Assembly: GCA_020161855.1 (NCBI GenBank) | Contig: JAIUNJ010000006.1 | Span: forward strand, 111,127 to 175,126 | Length of the DNA: 64,000 bases | Source: Pseudomonadota bacterium | GTDB lineage: Bacteria > Pseudomonadota > Alphaproteobacteria > Rhizobiales > Aestuariivirgaceae | Direction of reading: 5' to 3' | Shown here: positions 1 to 8,353 of the stretch, in pieces | Numbering within the stretch: the first letter of the stretch is position 1 | How the letters are laid out: the number at the start of each line of letters is the position of its first letter | The notes under the pieces: model-generated | Told to the model about the DNA's origin: nothing | The model's database searches: none | Seen by the model: the letters and a program-made list of their open reading frames with translations, nothing else | Position numbers and translations under genes: made by a program

Positions 1-369
1 CGAAGGCGTGCGTTCCGAATGGACGATCCCCTTGCCTGCCGTCATCCAGTTCAATTCACCGGGCTTGATCGGCATGTCGGAGCCGAGGCTGTCCTTGTGC
101 TGGATCACACCATCGAAAACCCAGGTCACAGTCGAGAGCCCGATATGCGGATGCGGCCGCACATCAAGGCCAAGCCCTGCCCGCATCAAGACCGGTCCCA
201 TCTGATCGAAGAAGATGAAGGGGCCGATCATCTGACGCTGAGCTGAGGGTAGCGCGCGGCGCACTTCAAAATCTCCAAGGTCACGGGCACGCGGCACGAT
301 GACGGTCTCGATGGCATCAGCGGCCGCGGCATCGCCTGGCATGGGATCTGGAATGTGAGGAAGACTCAT
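1..369 (-). CDS. Pirin family protein, 3' end outside the window
   Basis: The first 123 codons are present; the gene runs off the window start. The translation begins [12 protein letters not shown] and carries the pirin cupin motifs: the His pair of [10 protein letters not shown] (H73, H75) and the HSE triplet (H117, E119), which in characterised pirins bind one metal ion. Bacterial pirins are cupin proteins, some with quercetinase activity, most with unknown substrate. The start codon overlaps the stop of the upstream monooxygenase gene by 4 bases (ATGA), so the two are very probably cotranscribed and translationally coupled. Family assignment is firm; substrate is unknown. Confidence 0.85.
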   Translation of the reverse strand, partial: MSLPHIPDPMPGDAAAADAIETVIVPRARDLGDFEVRRALPSAQRQMIGPFIFFDQMGPVLMRAGLGLDVRPHPHIGLSTVTWVFDGVIQHKDSLGSDMPIKPGELNWMTAGKGIVHSERTPS

Positions 370-1397
370 GGATTTTTCTCCAACGCTGCACGCACACGCG
401 GAACCACTTCGGTTCCAAGCAAGGTGATGGCCTTCAACTGCGCGTCATGCGGTACCGTACCAATGGCCATCTGGATAAGGAAGCGCGTATTGCCGAACAG
501 CCTGTAAAGCTCGACGATGCGCTTTGCCACACGATCAGGATCGCCAACAACAAGATTGCCGTTGGGCCCTGCCGCAGCCTCGAAATGTTCGCGCCCCTGC
601 GGCGGCCAGCCACGTTCCCGGCCGATGCGGTTCATCACTTCGGTATGGCCCGCGTGATAGATATCCTTGGCCTGCTCTGTCGTTTCGGCAACAAAGCCAT
701 GCACGTTGAGCGAAAGCTGGATCGATTTCGGATCATGGCCCGCTTTCTTGTGAGCATCGCGATAAAGGCCGAAGAAGGGTTCGAAACGGCGCGGATCACC
801 GCCGATGATCGCAAGCGCCATCGGCAGATCGAGCGAGGCCGCACGCACCACAGACTGCGGCGTGCCGCCGACAGCAATCCAGACTGGCAGCTTCTTCTGT
901 TCCGGCCGCGGATAGATGCCGGCATTGCTCAAGGAGGGGCGCAAGGCGCCGGACCAGGTGATATGCTCCTGCTCGCGCAGCTTCATCAGCAGGTCGAGCT
1001 TCTCTGCGAACAGAGCATCGTAGTCGTCCAGGTCATAGCCGAAGAGCGGATAGGACTCGATGAAGGAGCCCCTGCCCGCCATGATTTCGGCACGGCCATT
1101 GGAAAGCCCGTCCAGCGTTGCAAATTGCTGGAAGACACGTACCGGATCATCGGAGCTCAGAACCGTGACCGCGCTTGAGAGGCGTATGCGCTTGCTGCGG
1201 GCAGCGCCGGCTGCCAGCGCCACGGCAGGCGATGATACCGCATAGTCAGGCCTGTGATGCTCGCCAACGGCAAAGACATCGAGCCCGACCTGATCGGCGC
1301 GCTCCATTTCCTCGACAAGATTGCGCAGACGCTGCCCGGCCAGATCCGGCCGCTGCGGGGCAACGTCCGCGAAGGTGTAAATGCCAATTTCCAACAT
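366..1397 (-). CDS. LLM-class flavin-dependent oxidoreductase (luciferase-like)
   Basis: A 343-residue protein of the bacterial luciferase-like monooxygenase superfamily, a TIM-barrel fold that uses reduced flavin (FMNH2 or F420). Typical family segments are visible: the N-terminal [11 protein letters not shown] strand, [13 protein letters not shown], the [16 protein letters not shown] block, and [20 protein letters not shown]. Length is normal for the single-subunit group. It overlaps pirin by 4 bases, suggesting a two-gene unit. Substrate cannot be told from sequence. Confidence 0.85.
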   Translation of the reverse strand: MLEIGIYTFADVAPQRPDLAGQRLRNLVEEMERADQVGLDVFAVGEHHRPDYAVSSPAVALAAGAARSKRIRLSSAVTVLSSDDPVRVFQQFATLDGLSNGRAEIMAGRGSFIESYPLFGYDLDDYDALFAEKLDLLMKLREQEHITWSGALRPSLSNAGIYPRPEQKKLPVWIAVGGTPQSVVRAASLDLPMALAIIGGDPRRFEPFFGLYRDAHKKAGHDPKSIQLSLNVHGFVAETTEQAKDIYHAGHTEVMNRIGRERGWPPQGREHFEAAAGPNGNLVVGDPDRVAKRIVELYRLFGNTRFLIQMAIGTVPHDAQLKAITLLGTEVVPRVRAALEKNP

Positions 1398-1466
1398 GAT
1401 ATGCCTTTCAGCACTTATTTGGAACTTGGTTTGTTACTTTTCAAGCCGCCGCGCTGCGGCGGCCTG

Positions 1467-3419
1467 TCACCTCAAATCAGGCGGGGTCGCTTCGGCCCTG
1501 AGCGCTGCGATTGCATCGACAAGAGTCATGGACTTCTGATCCTGGGACCCGAGCCGCCGCATGTTCACGGCCCTCTCCTCCGTCTCACGCTTGCCAACCA
1601 CAAGGATCACCGGAACCTTCGTCACCGAGTGTTCGCGGACCTTGTAGTTGATCTTCTCATTGCGCAGATCGACTTCGACGCGGAGCCCGGCATCCTTGAG
1701 CTGGCGGACGACATCGACGGCATAGGCATCCGCCTCGGAGGTAATGGTGCAGACGACGATCTGGAGCGGCGCCAGCCAGAGCGGGAAATGCCCGGCGTAG
1801 TTCTCGATGAGAATGCCGAGGAAGCGCTCCATCGAGCCGCAGATGGCGCGGTGGATCATCACCGGCACATGCTTGTTGCCATCCTCACCGATATAGAAGG
1901 CGCCAAAGCGCTCCGGCAGATTGAAATCCACCTGCGTCGTGCCGCATTGCCAGTCGCGGCCGATGGCATCACGCAGCACATACTCGAACTTCGGCCCGTA
2001 GAAGGCGCCCTCTCCGGGATTGACGGCCGTCTTGATCTTGCCGTCAGACTCGATGGCGATCTGTTCCAGCACCTTCGACATGATCGCTTCGGCACGATCC
2101 CAGGCCGCATCGGAGCCAACGCGCTTCTCCGGCCGCGTTGAAAGCTTCACCACGAACTCGGTGAAACCGAAATCCCGGTAAGTGGAGAGGATCAGGTCGT
2201 TGATCTTCAGACACTCGTCCGCCATCTGGTCTTCAGTGCAGAAGATATGGGCATCGTCCTGCGTGAAGCCGCGCACACGCATGAGCCCGTGCAAGGCACC
2301 AGAAGCCTCATAGCGATGCACCGTACCAAATTCGGCGAGCCGCATTGGCAGTTCACGGTAGCTGCGAAGGCCGTGCTTGAAGATCTGCACATGGCCGGGA
2401 CAGTTCATCGGCTTCAGGGCGAAGACCTGTTCATCCTCGGTTTCGTCGCCGGCCGACGTGACGGCAAACATCGACTCTTTGTACCAGCCCCAGTGACCGG
2501 AAGTTTCCCACAAGGACTTGTCGAGCACTTGCGGCGCGTTCACTTCGTCATAGTCGAGCTTGGTGAGACGGCGGCGCATGTACTGGATGAGTTGCTGGAA
2601 CATCGTCCAGCCCTTGGCGTGCCAGAAGACAACGCCGGGCCCCTCTTCCTGAAAATGGAACAGGTCCATCTCACGGCCGAGCTTGCGGTGATCGCGTTTC
2701 TCAGCTTCCTCAAGCGCCGTGAGATAGGACTGCATGTCCTTGTCGTTGGCCCAGGCGGTGCCGTAGATGCGGGTCAGCATCGGATTGTTGGAGTTGCCGC
2801 GCCAGTAGGCACCAGCCACCTTCATCAGCTTGAAGGCAGAACCGACCCGGCCTGTCGAAGGCATATGAGGGCCGCGGCACAGATCAATCCACCCGCCCTG
2901 ATCATAGAACTTGATGTCCTGGCCGGCGGGGATCGCATCCACCAGCTCGACCTTGAAGTTCTCGCCCTTGGCCCGGAAAAAGTCCTTGGCCTCATCGCGC
3001 GATTTGAGCGACTTGGTGAAAGGCTTGTCGCGCTGGATGATCTCCCGCATCTTCTTTTCGATGACCGGGAAATCAGCGGGCGTGAACGGCTCGTTGCGGA
3101 AGAAGTCGTAGTAGAAGCCGTTCTCGATCACGGGACCGATGGTCACCTGCGTACCCGGGAAGAGTTCCTGCACCGCTTCGGCAAGCACGTGGGCGCAGTC
3201 ATGGCGGATCAGTTCCAGCGCCCGGCCATCGTCGCGCATGACGAGTTCAAGCTTCGCATCCGACTGAAGCGGATCCGAGAGGTCCGAAAGTGTTCCGTCC
3301 ACAACGGCGGCAACCGCTTTCTTCTCCAGTGATTTCGAGATGCTGGCGGCAACCTGAGCTGCCGTAGTCCCCTTCTCATAGCTGCGCTTGGCGCCGTCGG
3401 GGAATGTAACTGTAATCAT
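1467..3419 (-). CDS. thrS: Threonyl-tRNA synthetase
   Basis: A 650-residue class II aminoacyl-tRNA synthetase charging tRNA-Thr. Domains in order: TGS domain (about 1-63), the second N-terminal editing domain with the HxxxH pair (H73, H77), the catalytic core with the zinc-binding MNCPGH segment, a class II motif-2 region ([15 protein letters not shown]) and the [14 protein letters not shown] motif 3, then the anticodon-binding domain. Full length for the family. A GGGAGG ribosome site sits just before the ATG on the minus strand. Monocistronic by layout. No T-box or leader ORF was recognised in the upstream gap. Confidence 0.97.
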   Translation of the reverse strand: MITVTFPDGAKRSYEKGTTAAQVAASISKSLEKKAVAAVVDGTLSDLSDPLQSDAKLELVMRDDGRALELIRHDCAHVLAEAVQELFPGTQVTIGPVIENGFYYDFFRNEPFTPADFPVIEKKMREIIQRDKPFTKSLKSRDEAKDFFRAKGENFKVELVDAIPAGQDIKFYDQGGWIDLCRGPHMPSTGRVGSAFKLMKVAGAYWRGNSNNPMLTRIYGTAWANDKDMQSYLTALEEAEKRDHRKLGREMDLFHFQEEGPGVVFWHAKGWTMFQQLIQYMRRRLTKLDYDEVNAPQVLDKSLWETSGHWGWYKESMFAVTSAGDETEDEQVFALKPMNCPGHVQIFKHGLRSYRELPMRLAEFGTVHRYEASGALHGLMRVRGFTQDDAHIFCTEDQMADECLKINDLILSTYRDFGFTEFVVKLSTRPEKRVGSDAAWDRAEAIMSKVLEQIAIESDGKIKTAVNPGEGAFYGPKFEYVLRDAIGRDWQCGTTQVDFNLPERFGAFYIGEDGNKHVPVMIHRAICGSMERFLGILIENYAGHFPLWLAPLQIVVCTITSEADAYAVDVVRQLKDAGLRVEVDLRNEKINYKVREHSVTKVPVILVVGKRETEERAVNMRRLGSQDQKSMTLVDAIAALRAEATPPDLR

Positions 3420-3566
3420 TTAAACCTCCCGCCCACTCCCGGTCACAAACCCGGGTAGGCACATCCGTTGAGTTGCATAGCGCATGTGCCCGGCCTCCGC
3501 CGCAACGTCAAGATTAAGAATCGTGGCGGAAATATCACGAAAACCGGCCTTTTGCTTTACTTCCTA

Positions 3567-3608
3567 TTAACCTTAACAAGCCATGTTGCCCGGGAACGTT
3601 AAGGTTAA
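3567..3608. promoter_or_regulatory. Perfect 11-bp inverted repeat upstream of the outer-membrane protein gene
   Basis: TTAACCTTAAC at 3567-3577 is exactly inverted as GTTAAGGTTAA at 3598-3608, with 20 bp between. It lies 18 bp before the ATG of the porin-like gene, so it is either an operator or a 5' leader hairpin. The half site differs by one base from the TTAACCAT octamer often described for CtrA in Rhizobiales. Protein identity is inference. Confidence 0.4.
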
Positions 3609-3625
3609 CAGTCACGGGTATAAAC

Positions 3626-4303
3626 ATGAAAAAGCTTCTTCTGGCACTTGCACTCTCGACCGCCGCGCTCGTTCCTGCCGCTTCGGTCAAGGCAGCGGAC
3701 CTGCCGCCTCCTCCAGTCGAAGATCTGCGTCCGTCGACCTACGACTGGACCGGTCTCTATGTTGGTGGCTGGATTGGCCTGACCTGCATCGACGGTGAAC
3801 TCAACGACCAGACGCAGGACTGGGAAATGTCCGGTTGCGGCTACAAGGGCGGCGCCCTCGGCGGTTACAATCATCAGTTCGACAAACTCGTCCTCGGCAT
3901 CGAAGCCGACTGGGGCCGTACCGGCGACATCGCCACGAACGAAGAACCCGGTGGCGATTTCGCCTTCTCGATGAAGTCGCTGGCAACCCTGCGCGCCCGC
4001 ATGGGTATCGCGCTTGACGACACCCTGCTCTTCGTGACCGCAGGCGGCGCCTGGGCCAAGGGCAATCTGGACGCCATTGACTTCACCGACCCGGACAACA
4101 TCCAGGAAACCCATTTCGGCTACACGATCGGCGGCGGTATCGAACAGGCTCTCACCGAGAACATCCGTGTGAAGCTCGACTACCTCTACACCAAGTTTGA
4201 CGGCGCCAACTATTACAGCAGCGATTGCGCCGCCACCTGCGATATCGATGTGGATGACTTCGGCGATCACGAAGTGCGCCTTGGCGTGATCTGGGCTTTC
4301 TGA
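3626..4303 (+). CDS. Outer-membrane beta-barrel protein (Omp25/RopB-like)
   Basis: A 225-residue exported protein. It starts with a clear signal peptide (MKKLLLALALSTAALVPAASVKA, cleavage before ADLPPP). The mature part has the layout of the small 8-stranded barrels common in Rhizobiales: YDWTGLYVGGWIGL, GGYNHQFDKLVLGIEADWG, a run of amphipathic strands, and the C-terminal signature RLGVIWAF ending in Phe, the usual BAM recognition residue. Some surface loops contain paired cysteines (for example near SSDCAATCDIDVDD), which is a little unusual. Role is structural or immunogenic surface protein; no pore function can be assigned. A strong rho-independent terminator follows. Confidence 0.85.
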   Translation: MKKLLLALALSTAALVPAASVKAADLPPPPVEDLRPSTYDWTGLYVGGWIGLTCIDGELNDQTQDWEMSGCGYKGGALGGYNHQFDKLVLGIEADWGRTGDIATNEEPGGDFAFSMKSLATLRARMGIALDDTLLFVTAGGAWAKGNLDAIDFTDPDNIQETHFGYTIGGGIEQALTENIRVKLDYLYTKFDGANYYSSDCAATCDIDVDDFGDHEVRLGVIWAF

Positions 4304-4329
4304 GCCTCTTAACACCATCAAGTTTGAAG

Positions 4330-4355
4330 GGGCCGGATCAACATCCGGCCCTTTT
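4330..4355 (+). terminator. Rho-independent terminator after the outer-membrane protein gene
   Basis: Nine-base stem GGGCCGGAT (4330-4338) and ATCCGGCCC (4343-4351) with a CAAC loop, followed by TTTT. It sits 27 bp after the stop codon. Its T tract reaches the stop of the convergent yidD gene. Confidence 0.85.
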
Positions 4356-4591
4356 CATTTATGGCGCGAGCAATCGGGATGATCCGGAACCGGATCGAAG
4401 CCCTCGCCGCCCCAGGGATGGCACCGGCCGATCCGCCGCAGGGCCAGAAGCGTGCCGCACCAGACGCCATGTTTCTCGATGGCCTGCCGCGCATAGTCCG
4501 AACATGTCGGAAGAAAGCGGCACGACCGGCCCATGACGGACGAAAGTGTCAGCTGGTAGACCCGGATCAGGATAAGCAGGACGGTCTTCAC
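4355..4591 (-). CDS. yidD: Membrane protein insertion efficiency factor YidD
   Basis: A 78-residue protein with the YidD pattern: an amphipathic N-terminus (LLILIRVYQLTLS), then CRFLPTCSDYARQAIEKHG and LRRIGRCHPWGGEGFDPVP. The paired cysteines and CHPWGG block are diagnostic. YidD is a peripheral inner-membrane protein thought to help YidC insert proteins. Usually it neighbours rpmH/rnpA/yidC; here it stands alone, convergent with the porin and with only 13 bp separating its ATG from that of the divergent betC, so their promoters must overlap each other's coding sequence or lie upstream within it. Confidence 0.93.
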   Translation of the reverse strand: MKTVLLILIRVYQLTLSSVMGRSCRFLPTCSDYARQAIEKHGVWCGTLLALRRIGRCHPWGGEGFDPVPDHPDCSRHK

Positions 4592-4604
4592 GGGAGTGAT
4601 TTAG

Positions 4605-6152
4605 ATGGCACCGGCAGAAAAACCAAACATCCTGTTCATCATGGCGGACCAGTTGGCCGCCAGCGCCCTGCCCTTCCACGGCCACCCGCTGGTGAAGACG
4701 CCGCATCTTTCCCGACTCGCCGCCGAAGGCGTGGTGTTCGAGAATGCCTATTCCACAAGTCCGCTCTGCGCCCCTGCCCGCGCCACGGTGATGAACGGCC
4801 TCCTGCCCTCGCGCACGGGCGTCTACGACAATGCCGCGGAGTTCCCCTCAGCCATCCCGACCTGGGCGCACTACCTTCGCCTGCAGGGCTATCGCACCGT
4901 CCTTTCCGGCAAGATGCATTTCGTTGGCCCGGACCAGTTGCACGGCCTTGAAGAGCGGCTGACCACCGACATCTATCCCGCCGATTTCGGCTGGACGCCG
5001 GACTGGCGCCTGCGCCAGGAACGCATCGACTGGTGGTACCACAACATGACCAGCGTGCTGCAGCCCGGCATTGCCGAGATCACCAACCAGCTCGAGTTCG
5101 ACGATGATGTGGCCTTCCAGGCGCAGCGCAAGATCTATGACCATGCGCGCTTCGACCGGAACACGCCGCTCGCCATGCTCGTTTCCTTCACCCACCCGCA
5201 TGACCCCTACGCTGCGCGCAAACAGTTCTGGGATCTCTACCGCGATGAGGACATCGACCTGCCGGCAGTCCCGGCGATGTCACGCGACCGGCTCGATGCC
5301 CACAGCCAGCGCCTCTATGACGTTTCAGCCATGGAAGACTATACCGTCACAGAAGCTGATCTCCGCGCGGCCCGGCACGGCTACTATGCCAATATCTCCT
5401 ATATCGACGATCTGGTCGGCAAGCTGATCGGAACCCTCGAGGCAACCGGACTCATCGAGAACACTATCGTCTTCTTCACATCTGATCACGGTGACTTCCT
5501 TGGCGAGCGCGGCCTCTGGTACAAGATGAGCTATCTCGAACCGTCAGCGCATGTGCCGCTATTGGCCTGGTCGCCGAAGCGCTTCAGGCCACGGCGGGTC
5601 GGTGAGCCCGCCTCATTGGCTGACATCCTGCCGACATTCGCCGATCTGGGTGCCGGAAAGCCCGCGCACCTCGCAAGACCGGTGGACGGCCGCTCACTGG
5701 TTCCCCTCATGGAGGGCGCGGCCGAGAACCCTCAAGCCACCGTCTGGGGTGAATATCTCGCCGAAGGAACGATCTCGCCCATGTACATGCTGCGGCGCGG
5801 GCCATGGAAATTCATTCACGCCCCGACCGATCCGGATCAGCTTTTCAATCTGGTGGACGACCCGCTGGAGCTCAACAACCTCGCGGCCAGCCATCCTTTG
5901 GCCAAGACCATGCGCAAGGAGACCGAGTCGAAATTCGACATTGCCCGCATCCACGCCGAAGTGCTGCAAAGCCAGCAGGCGCGGTTGATGCTGTTCGAAG
6001 CCATGAAGAAAGGCGCGCTCTTCCCCTGGGATTTCCAGCCCCTTCGCAAGGCCTCGGAGCAATATACCCGCAACCACATGAGCGTCACCGACAGGGATTT
6101 GCAGTCACGCTATCCGCAGGCGCCCGATATCGAGAGCAAGCGCCGGCGCTGA
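4605..6152 (+). CDS. betC: Choline-sulfatase
   Basis: A 515-residue type I sulfatase. The Cys-type formylglycine motif CAPAR is at residues 55-59 and the metal-binding Asp of IMADQ at 15. Closest family is choline-sulfatase BetC, shown by CAPARATVMNGLLPSRTG, GKMHFVGPDQLHG, LTTDIYPADFGWTPDW and TSDHGDFLGERGLWYK, and by the length. It would hydrolyse choline-O-sulfate to choline and sulfate, feeding glycine betaine synthesis. A GGGAG ribosome site lies 8-10 bases before the ATG. No betI/betA/betB neighbours occur here. Related arylsulfatases could share several motifs, so substrate is likely rather than proven. Confidence 0.87.
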   Translation: MAPAEKPNILFIMADQLAASALPFHGHPLVKTPHLSRLAAEGVVFENAYSTSPLCAPARATVMNGLLPSRTGVYDNAAEFPSAIPTWAHYLRLQGYRTVLSGKMHFVGPDQLHGLEERLTTDIYPADFGWTPDWRLRQERIDWWYHNMTSVLQPGIAEITNQLEFDDDVAFQAQRKIYDHARFDRNTPLAMLVSFTHPHDPYAARKQFWDLYRDEDIDLPAVPAMSRDRLDAHSQRLYDVSAMEDYTVTEADLRAARHGYYANISYIDDLVGKLIGTLEATGLIENTIVFFTSDHGDFLGERGLWYKMSYLEPSAHVPLLAWSPKRFRPRRVGEPASLADILPTFADLGAGKPAHLARPVDGRSLVPLMEGAAENPQATVWGEYLAEGTISPMYMLRRGPWKFIHAPTDPDQLFNLVDDPLELNNLAASHPLAKTMRKETESKFDIARIHAEVLQSQQARLMLFEAMKKGALFPWDFQPLRKASEQYTRNHMSVTDRDLQSRYPQAPDIESKRRR

Positions 6153-6428
6153 TCAGATGCGAGGCATGTCCCGCACCACCGGCAGGTCAAGGGCCTCAAG
6201 GATGTGGCTGGCGAGCAGCACGTAAACGAGCACGAACACAACCGTAGCCACGATCGTCGTCACAAGAACCTTCCACTTGAGGCCATGCTTGACCGGAGCA
6301 CCCGGCTCGTTTCCAGCCTCAACCGCCTCGCCACTTTCATGGGCATTGCGGATGCCGAAGGGCAGCACGACAAACAGCGTCAGCCACCAGATGATGAAGT
6401 AGATGGCGACTGCCGATATCCAGCTCAT
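6153..6428 (-). CDS. DUF1467 family membrane protein
   Basis: A 91-residue protein with two hydrophobic segments (about 5-25 and 52-76) joined by a charged loop. The start WISAVAIYFIIWWLTLFVVLPFGIR is typical of DUF1467, a small alphaproteobacterial inner-membrane family of unknown function. Its ATG overlaps the mce stop by 4 bases, a pairing often seen in Rhizobiales. Its stop codon abuts that of the convergent betC. Confidence 0.88.
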   Translation of the reverse strand: MSWISAVAIYFIIWWLTLFVVLPFGIRNAHESGEAVEAGNEPGAPVKHGLKWKVLVTTIVATVVFVLVYVLLASHILEALDLPVVRDMPRI

Positions 6429-6829
6429 GCCTGTTCAAGCTCAATCAGTGTGCCGTTGAAATCTTTGGGGTGAAGGAAAAGGACAGGCTTGCCGTGCGCG
6501 CCGATTTTGGGCGCACCATCACCCAGCACACGCGCCCCCGTCGAGACGAGTTTGTCTCTTGCCTGAAGGATGTCGTGCACCTCGAAGCACATGTGATGGA
6601 TGCCACCGGAAGGATTGCGCGCAAGGAAGGAAGCAATCGGGGAGGCCTCGCCCAATGGCTCCAGCAACTCCACCTTGGTGTTCGGCAGCTCAACAAAAAC
6701 CACGGTGACGCCATGCACAGGCTCCGGCTGCGGAGCCGAAAGCTTTGCACCCAACGCGTCACGATAAAGGGCCGAGGCTGCGGCCAAATCCGGCACGGCA
6801 ATGGCCACGTGATTCAATCTTCCGATCAT
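6425..6829 (-). CDS. mce: Methylmalonyl-CoA epimerase
   Basis: A 134-residue vicinal-oxygen-chelate protein. MIGRLNHVAIAVPDL opens the first beta-alpha-beta unit (metal His in NHVAIAV), NPSGGIHHMCFEVHD supplies a second metal His, and LFLHPKDFNGTLIELEQA the final Glu. This matches methylmalonyl-CoA epimerase, which interconverts the 2R and 2S forms in propionyl-CoA metabolism. It is cotranscribed with the DUF1467 gene. No mutase genes are in the window. Confidence 0.93.
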   Translation of the reverse strand: MIGRLNHVAIAVPDLAAASALYRDALGAKLSAPQPEPVHGVTVVFVELPNTKVELLEPLGEASPIASFLARNPSGGIHHMCFEVHDILQARDKLVSTGARVLGDGAPKIGAHGKPVLFLHPKDFNGTLIELEQA

Positions 6830-6897
6830 GTTCTGCTCCCTTGCCCCCTCTTACGAAGAGGGCAAGGGAGAGAGCAACTCATCCAATTGGCGCAGGT

Positions 6898-7158
6898 CTA
6901 TTTGCGCAAGGTCTTGGGATCCTCATACTTTGCGCGATGCCCCAGGAAAGCCTTGCCGTCCTTGCCAAAGATGGCCCGCCCGCTATGCGGATGCAGCCTG
7001 AAGTCTTCCACCTCGAAGTCCTCCGCCGTCACGGTCTGTGGCGAGATATGGTCACTGAACCACTTGCGCTCACGCTGATGAGCCTGGCGCTTGTCTTCCT
7101 TTTCGGAAGCCACATTGGCGTTGGGCACGATGGGCGTGTGGCGGAGAGAACGAGACAT
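6898..7158 (-). CDS. Small hypothetical protein, hydrophilic, 86 aa
   Basis: Predicted product is 86 residues, basic and hydrophilic with no signal peptide or membrane segment (MSRSLRHTPIVPN..., later RERKWFSDHISPQTV and HSGRAIFGKDGKAFLG). I do not recognise a family. An AAAGGAG ribosome site sits close before the ATG, and an unusually structured leader lies immediately upstream. Codon use looks like its neighbours, so I believe it is a real gene. Role unknown. Confidence 0.6.
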   Translation of the reverse strand: MSRSLRHTPIVPNANVASEKEDKRQAHQRERKWFSDHISPQTVTAEDFEVEDFRLHPHSGRAIFGKDGKAFLGHRAKYEDPKTLRK

Positions 7159-7178
7159 GATGAACTCCTTTGCTCTTA

Positions 7179-7226
7179 GAGCAGCAGATGGTCATGCGGA
7201 ACCACATGACCATCGATAGCCTGCTC
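7179..7226 (-). promoter_or_regulatory. Nested hairpin leader of the 86-aa gene
   Basis: Two nested perfect stems: GAGCAG (7179-7184) with CTGCTC (7221-7226), and inside it GATGGTCATG (7187-7196) with CATGACCATC (7205-7214) around an 8-nt loop. The element ends about 20 nt before the start codon on the minus strand, next to the ribosome site. It could be a cis-acting RNA, a protein-binding site, or a terminator-like structure without a T tract. Confidence 0.5.
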
Positions 7227-7258
7227 GATAGTCATTATCTTGGCGTAACTTTCCGCTC

Positions 7259-7277
7259 TCAAATCGTTCCGATTTGA
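7259..7277. promoter_or_regulatory. 19-bp palindrome, candidate operator
   Basis: TCAAATCG and CGATTTGA flank a 3-bp centre, a perfect 8-bp inverted repeat. It lies about 100 bp upstream of the 86-aa gene and beyond the stop of the PfkB gene, a normal operator location. No regulator is encoded beside it. Confidence 0.4.
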
Positions 7278-7341
7278 TCGCCCGTTGCGCCAAAAGGAAG
7301 TGCGCCGTCCTCTTCCAATTTTGGACCGACTCGCGCGGAGT

Positions 7342-8295
7342 TCAAGTGTTTTTCTTCGTCTTTTGCGACTTCATGAAATTGAAGGTATGATCGAAATCGA
7401 TAACGCCTGCCTGCGACCCAAGACCGGTGGCATTGAGCGCCGACGTTGCTTGCGCGAAGCGGACGCGCGTTGCCGGATCGAAGTCGCGCACGAGCCCCGT
7501 CGCAAAGCCTGCGTTGAAAGCGTCGCCGCAGCCGCAGGTGCATTTCACTTTCACATCAAAGGCCGGAACCGTGAAGCGGGTGCCGTCCTTGTGATGGTAA
7601 TATGCGCCATCAGCCCCCAGCGTCAGCACGCAGGCCGTCACGCCCATATCGAGAAAGAACTTTGCCGTATCGCCATAGTCGGTGAGGCCCGTCAGCGCCT
7701 GCGCCTCCTCGATCGAAGGCATGAAATAGTCGGTATAGGGCAGCACATCGGCAATGGCCGGAAGATCTTTCGGCGAGCCGGCAAAGACATCGACTGTCGT
7801 CGTCGCGCCGGCAGCCTTGGCCGCCTTCATCACCCTGCCATTCTGGCCCTTGTCCATGGACTCCGTAAGGCCGACGCCACCGATATGAAAAACCTTCGCA
7901 TCGATGACCTTGGGCGTCATCGCATCATCGACAAAGAAATCCTTCGTGGCGCCCTTCATATGCAAGGCGGGCCGCGTGCCGTCGGCGCGCGTGGTCACAA
8001 TGGATGATGATGTCTTCCATCCCGGCTTGCGTTGCATCGCCGAGGTATCCACGCCGAAATGCTGCAGCCGGGCCAGCACCCAGTCGCCCATCAGGTCTTC
8101 GCCGACGCCGCCAATGGCAAGGGTCTTGAGGCCCATCTTGGCGGCGGCAATTGCCGCCGTGCCCGCTGCTCCGGAAACAGCCAGAGTCAGTTCGTCGATG
8201 AACACCGTGCCACCGCCCGGCGGCACCTCCGTGAAAGGCCAGCCCAGGCAATCATAGGTGTAGAAGCCCATGGAGGCGTAGTCATAGCGGGGCAT
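7342..8295 (-). CDS. PfkB-family carbohydrate kinase
   Basis: A 317-residue ribokinase-fold sugar kinase. Seen: the N-terminal substrate lobe (GGTVFIDELTLAVSGAAGTAAIAAAKMG), the GGVGEDLMGDWV strand-turn typical of the family, and the catalytic GCGD anion-hole motif at about 255-258 followed by AFNAGF, with Asp258 as expected catalytic base. It lies 58 bp downstream of the SAF-domain dehydrogenase on the same strand, so both likely act in one sugar or sugar-acid pathway. The substrate cannot be inferred safely; adenosine or ribokinase-like activity is possible. Confidence 0.85.
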   Translation of the reverse strand: MPRYDYASMGFYTYDCLGWPFTEVPPGGGTVFIDELTLAVSGAAGTAAIAAAKMGLKTLAIGGVGEDLMGDWVLARLQHFGVDTSAMQRKPGWKTSSSIVTTRADGTRPALHMKGATKDFFVDDAMTPKVIDAKVFHIGGVGLTESMDKGQNGRVMKAAKAAGATTTVDVFAGSPKDLPAIADVLPYTDYFMPSIEEAQALTGLTDYGDTAKFFLDMGVTACVLTLGADGAYYHHKDGTRFTVPAFDVKVKCTCGCGDAFNAGFATGLVRDFDPATRVRFAQATSALNATGLGSQAGVIDFDHTFNFMKSQKTKKNT

Positions 8296-8353
8296 GGCAC
8301 CTTCTCACGAATGAAACGACAGGCAGATTCCTACGGGACAGGGCCCGGGTCAA

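Noticed and set aside
1254-2141. Long plus-strand frames over the monooxygenase and thrS (also 2247-3332)
   Set aside because: They are antisense shadows of strongly conserved minus-strand genes in GC-rich DNA and show no family similarity.
3420-3625. T-box or other riboswitch upstream of thrS
   Set aside because: Only a short 5-bp GC stem was seen; no specifier loop, antiterminator or T-box sequence recognised.
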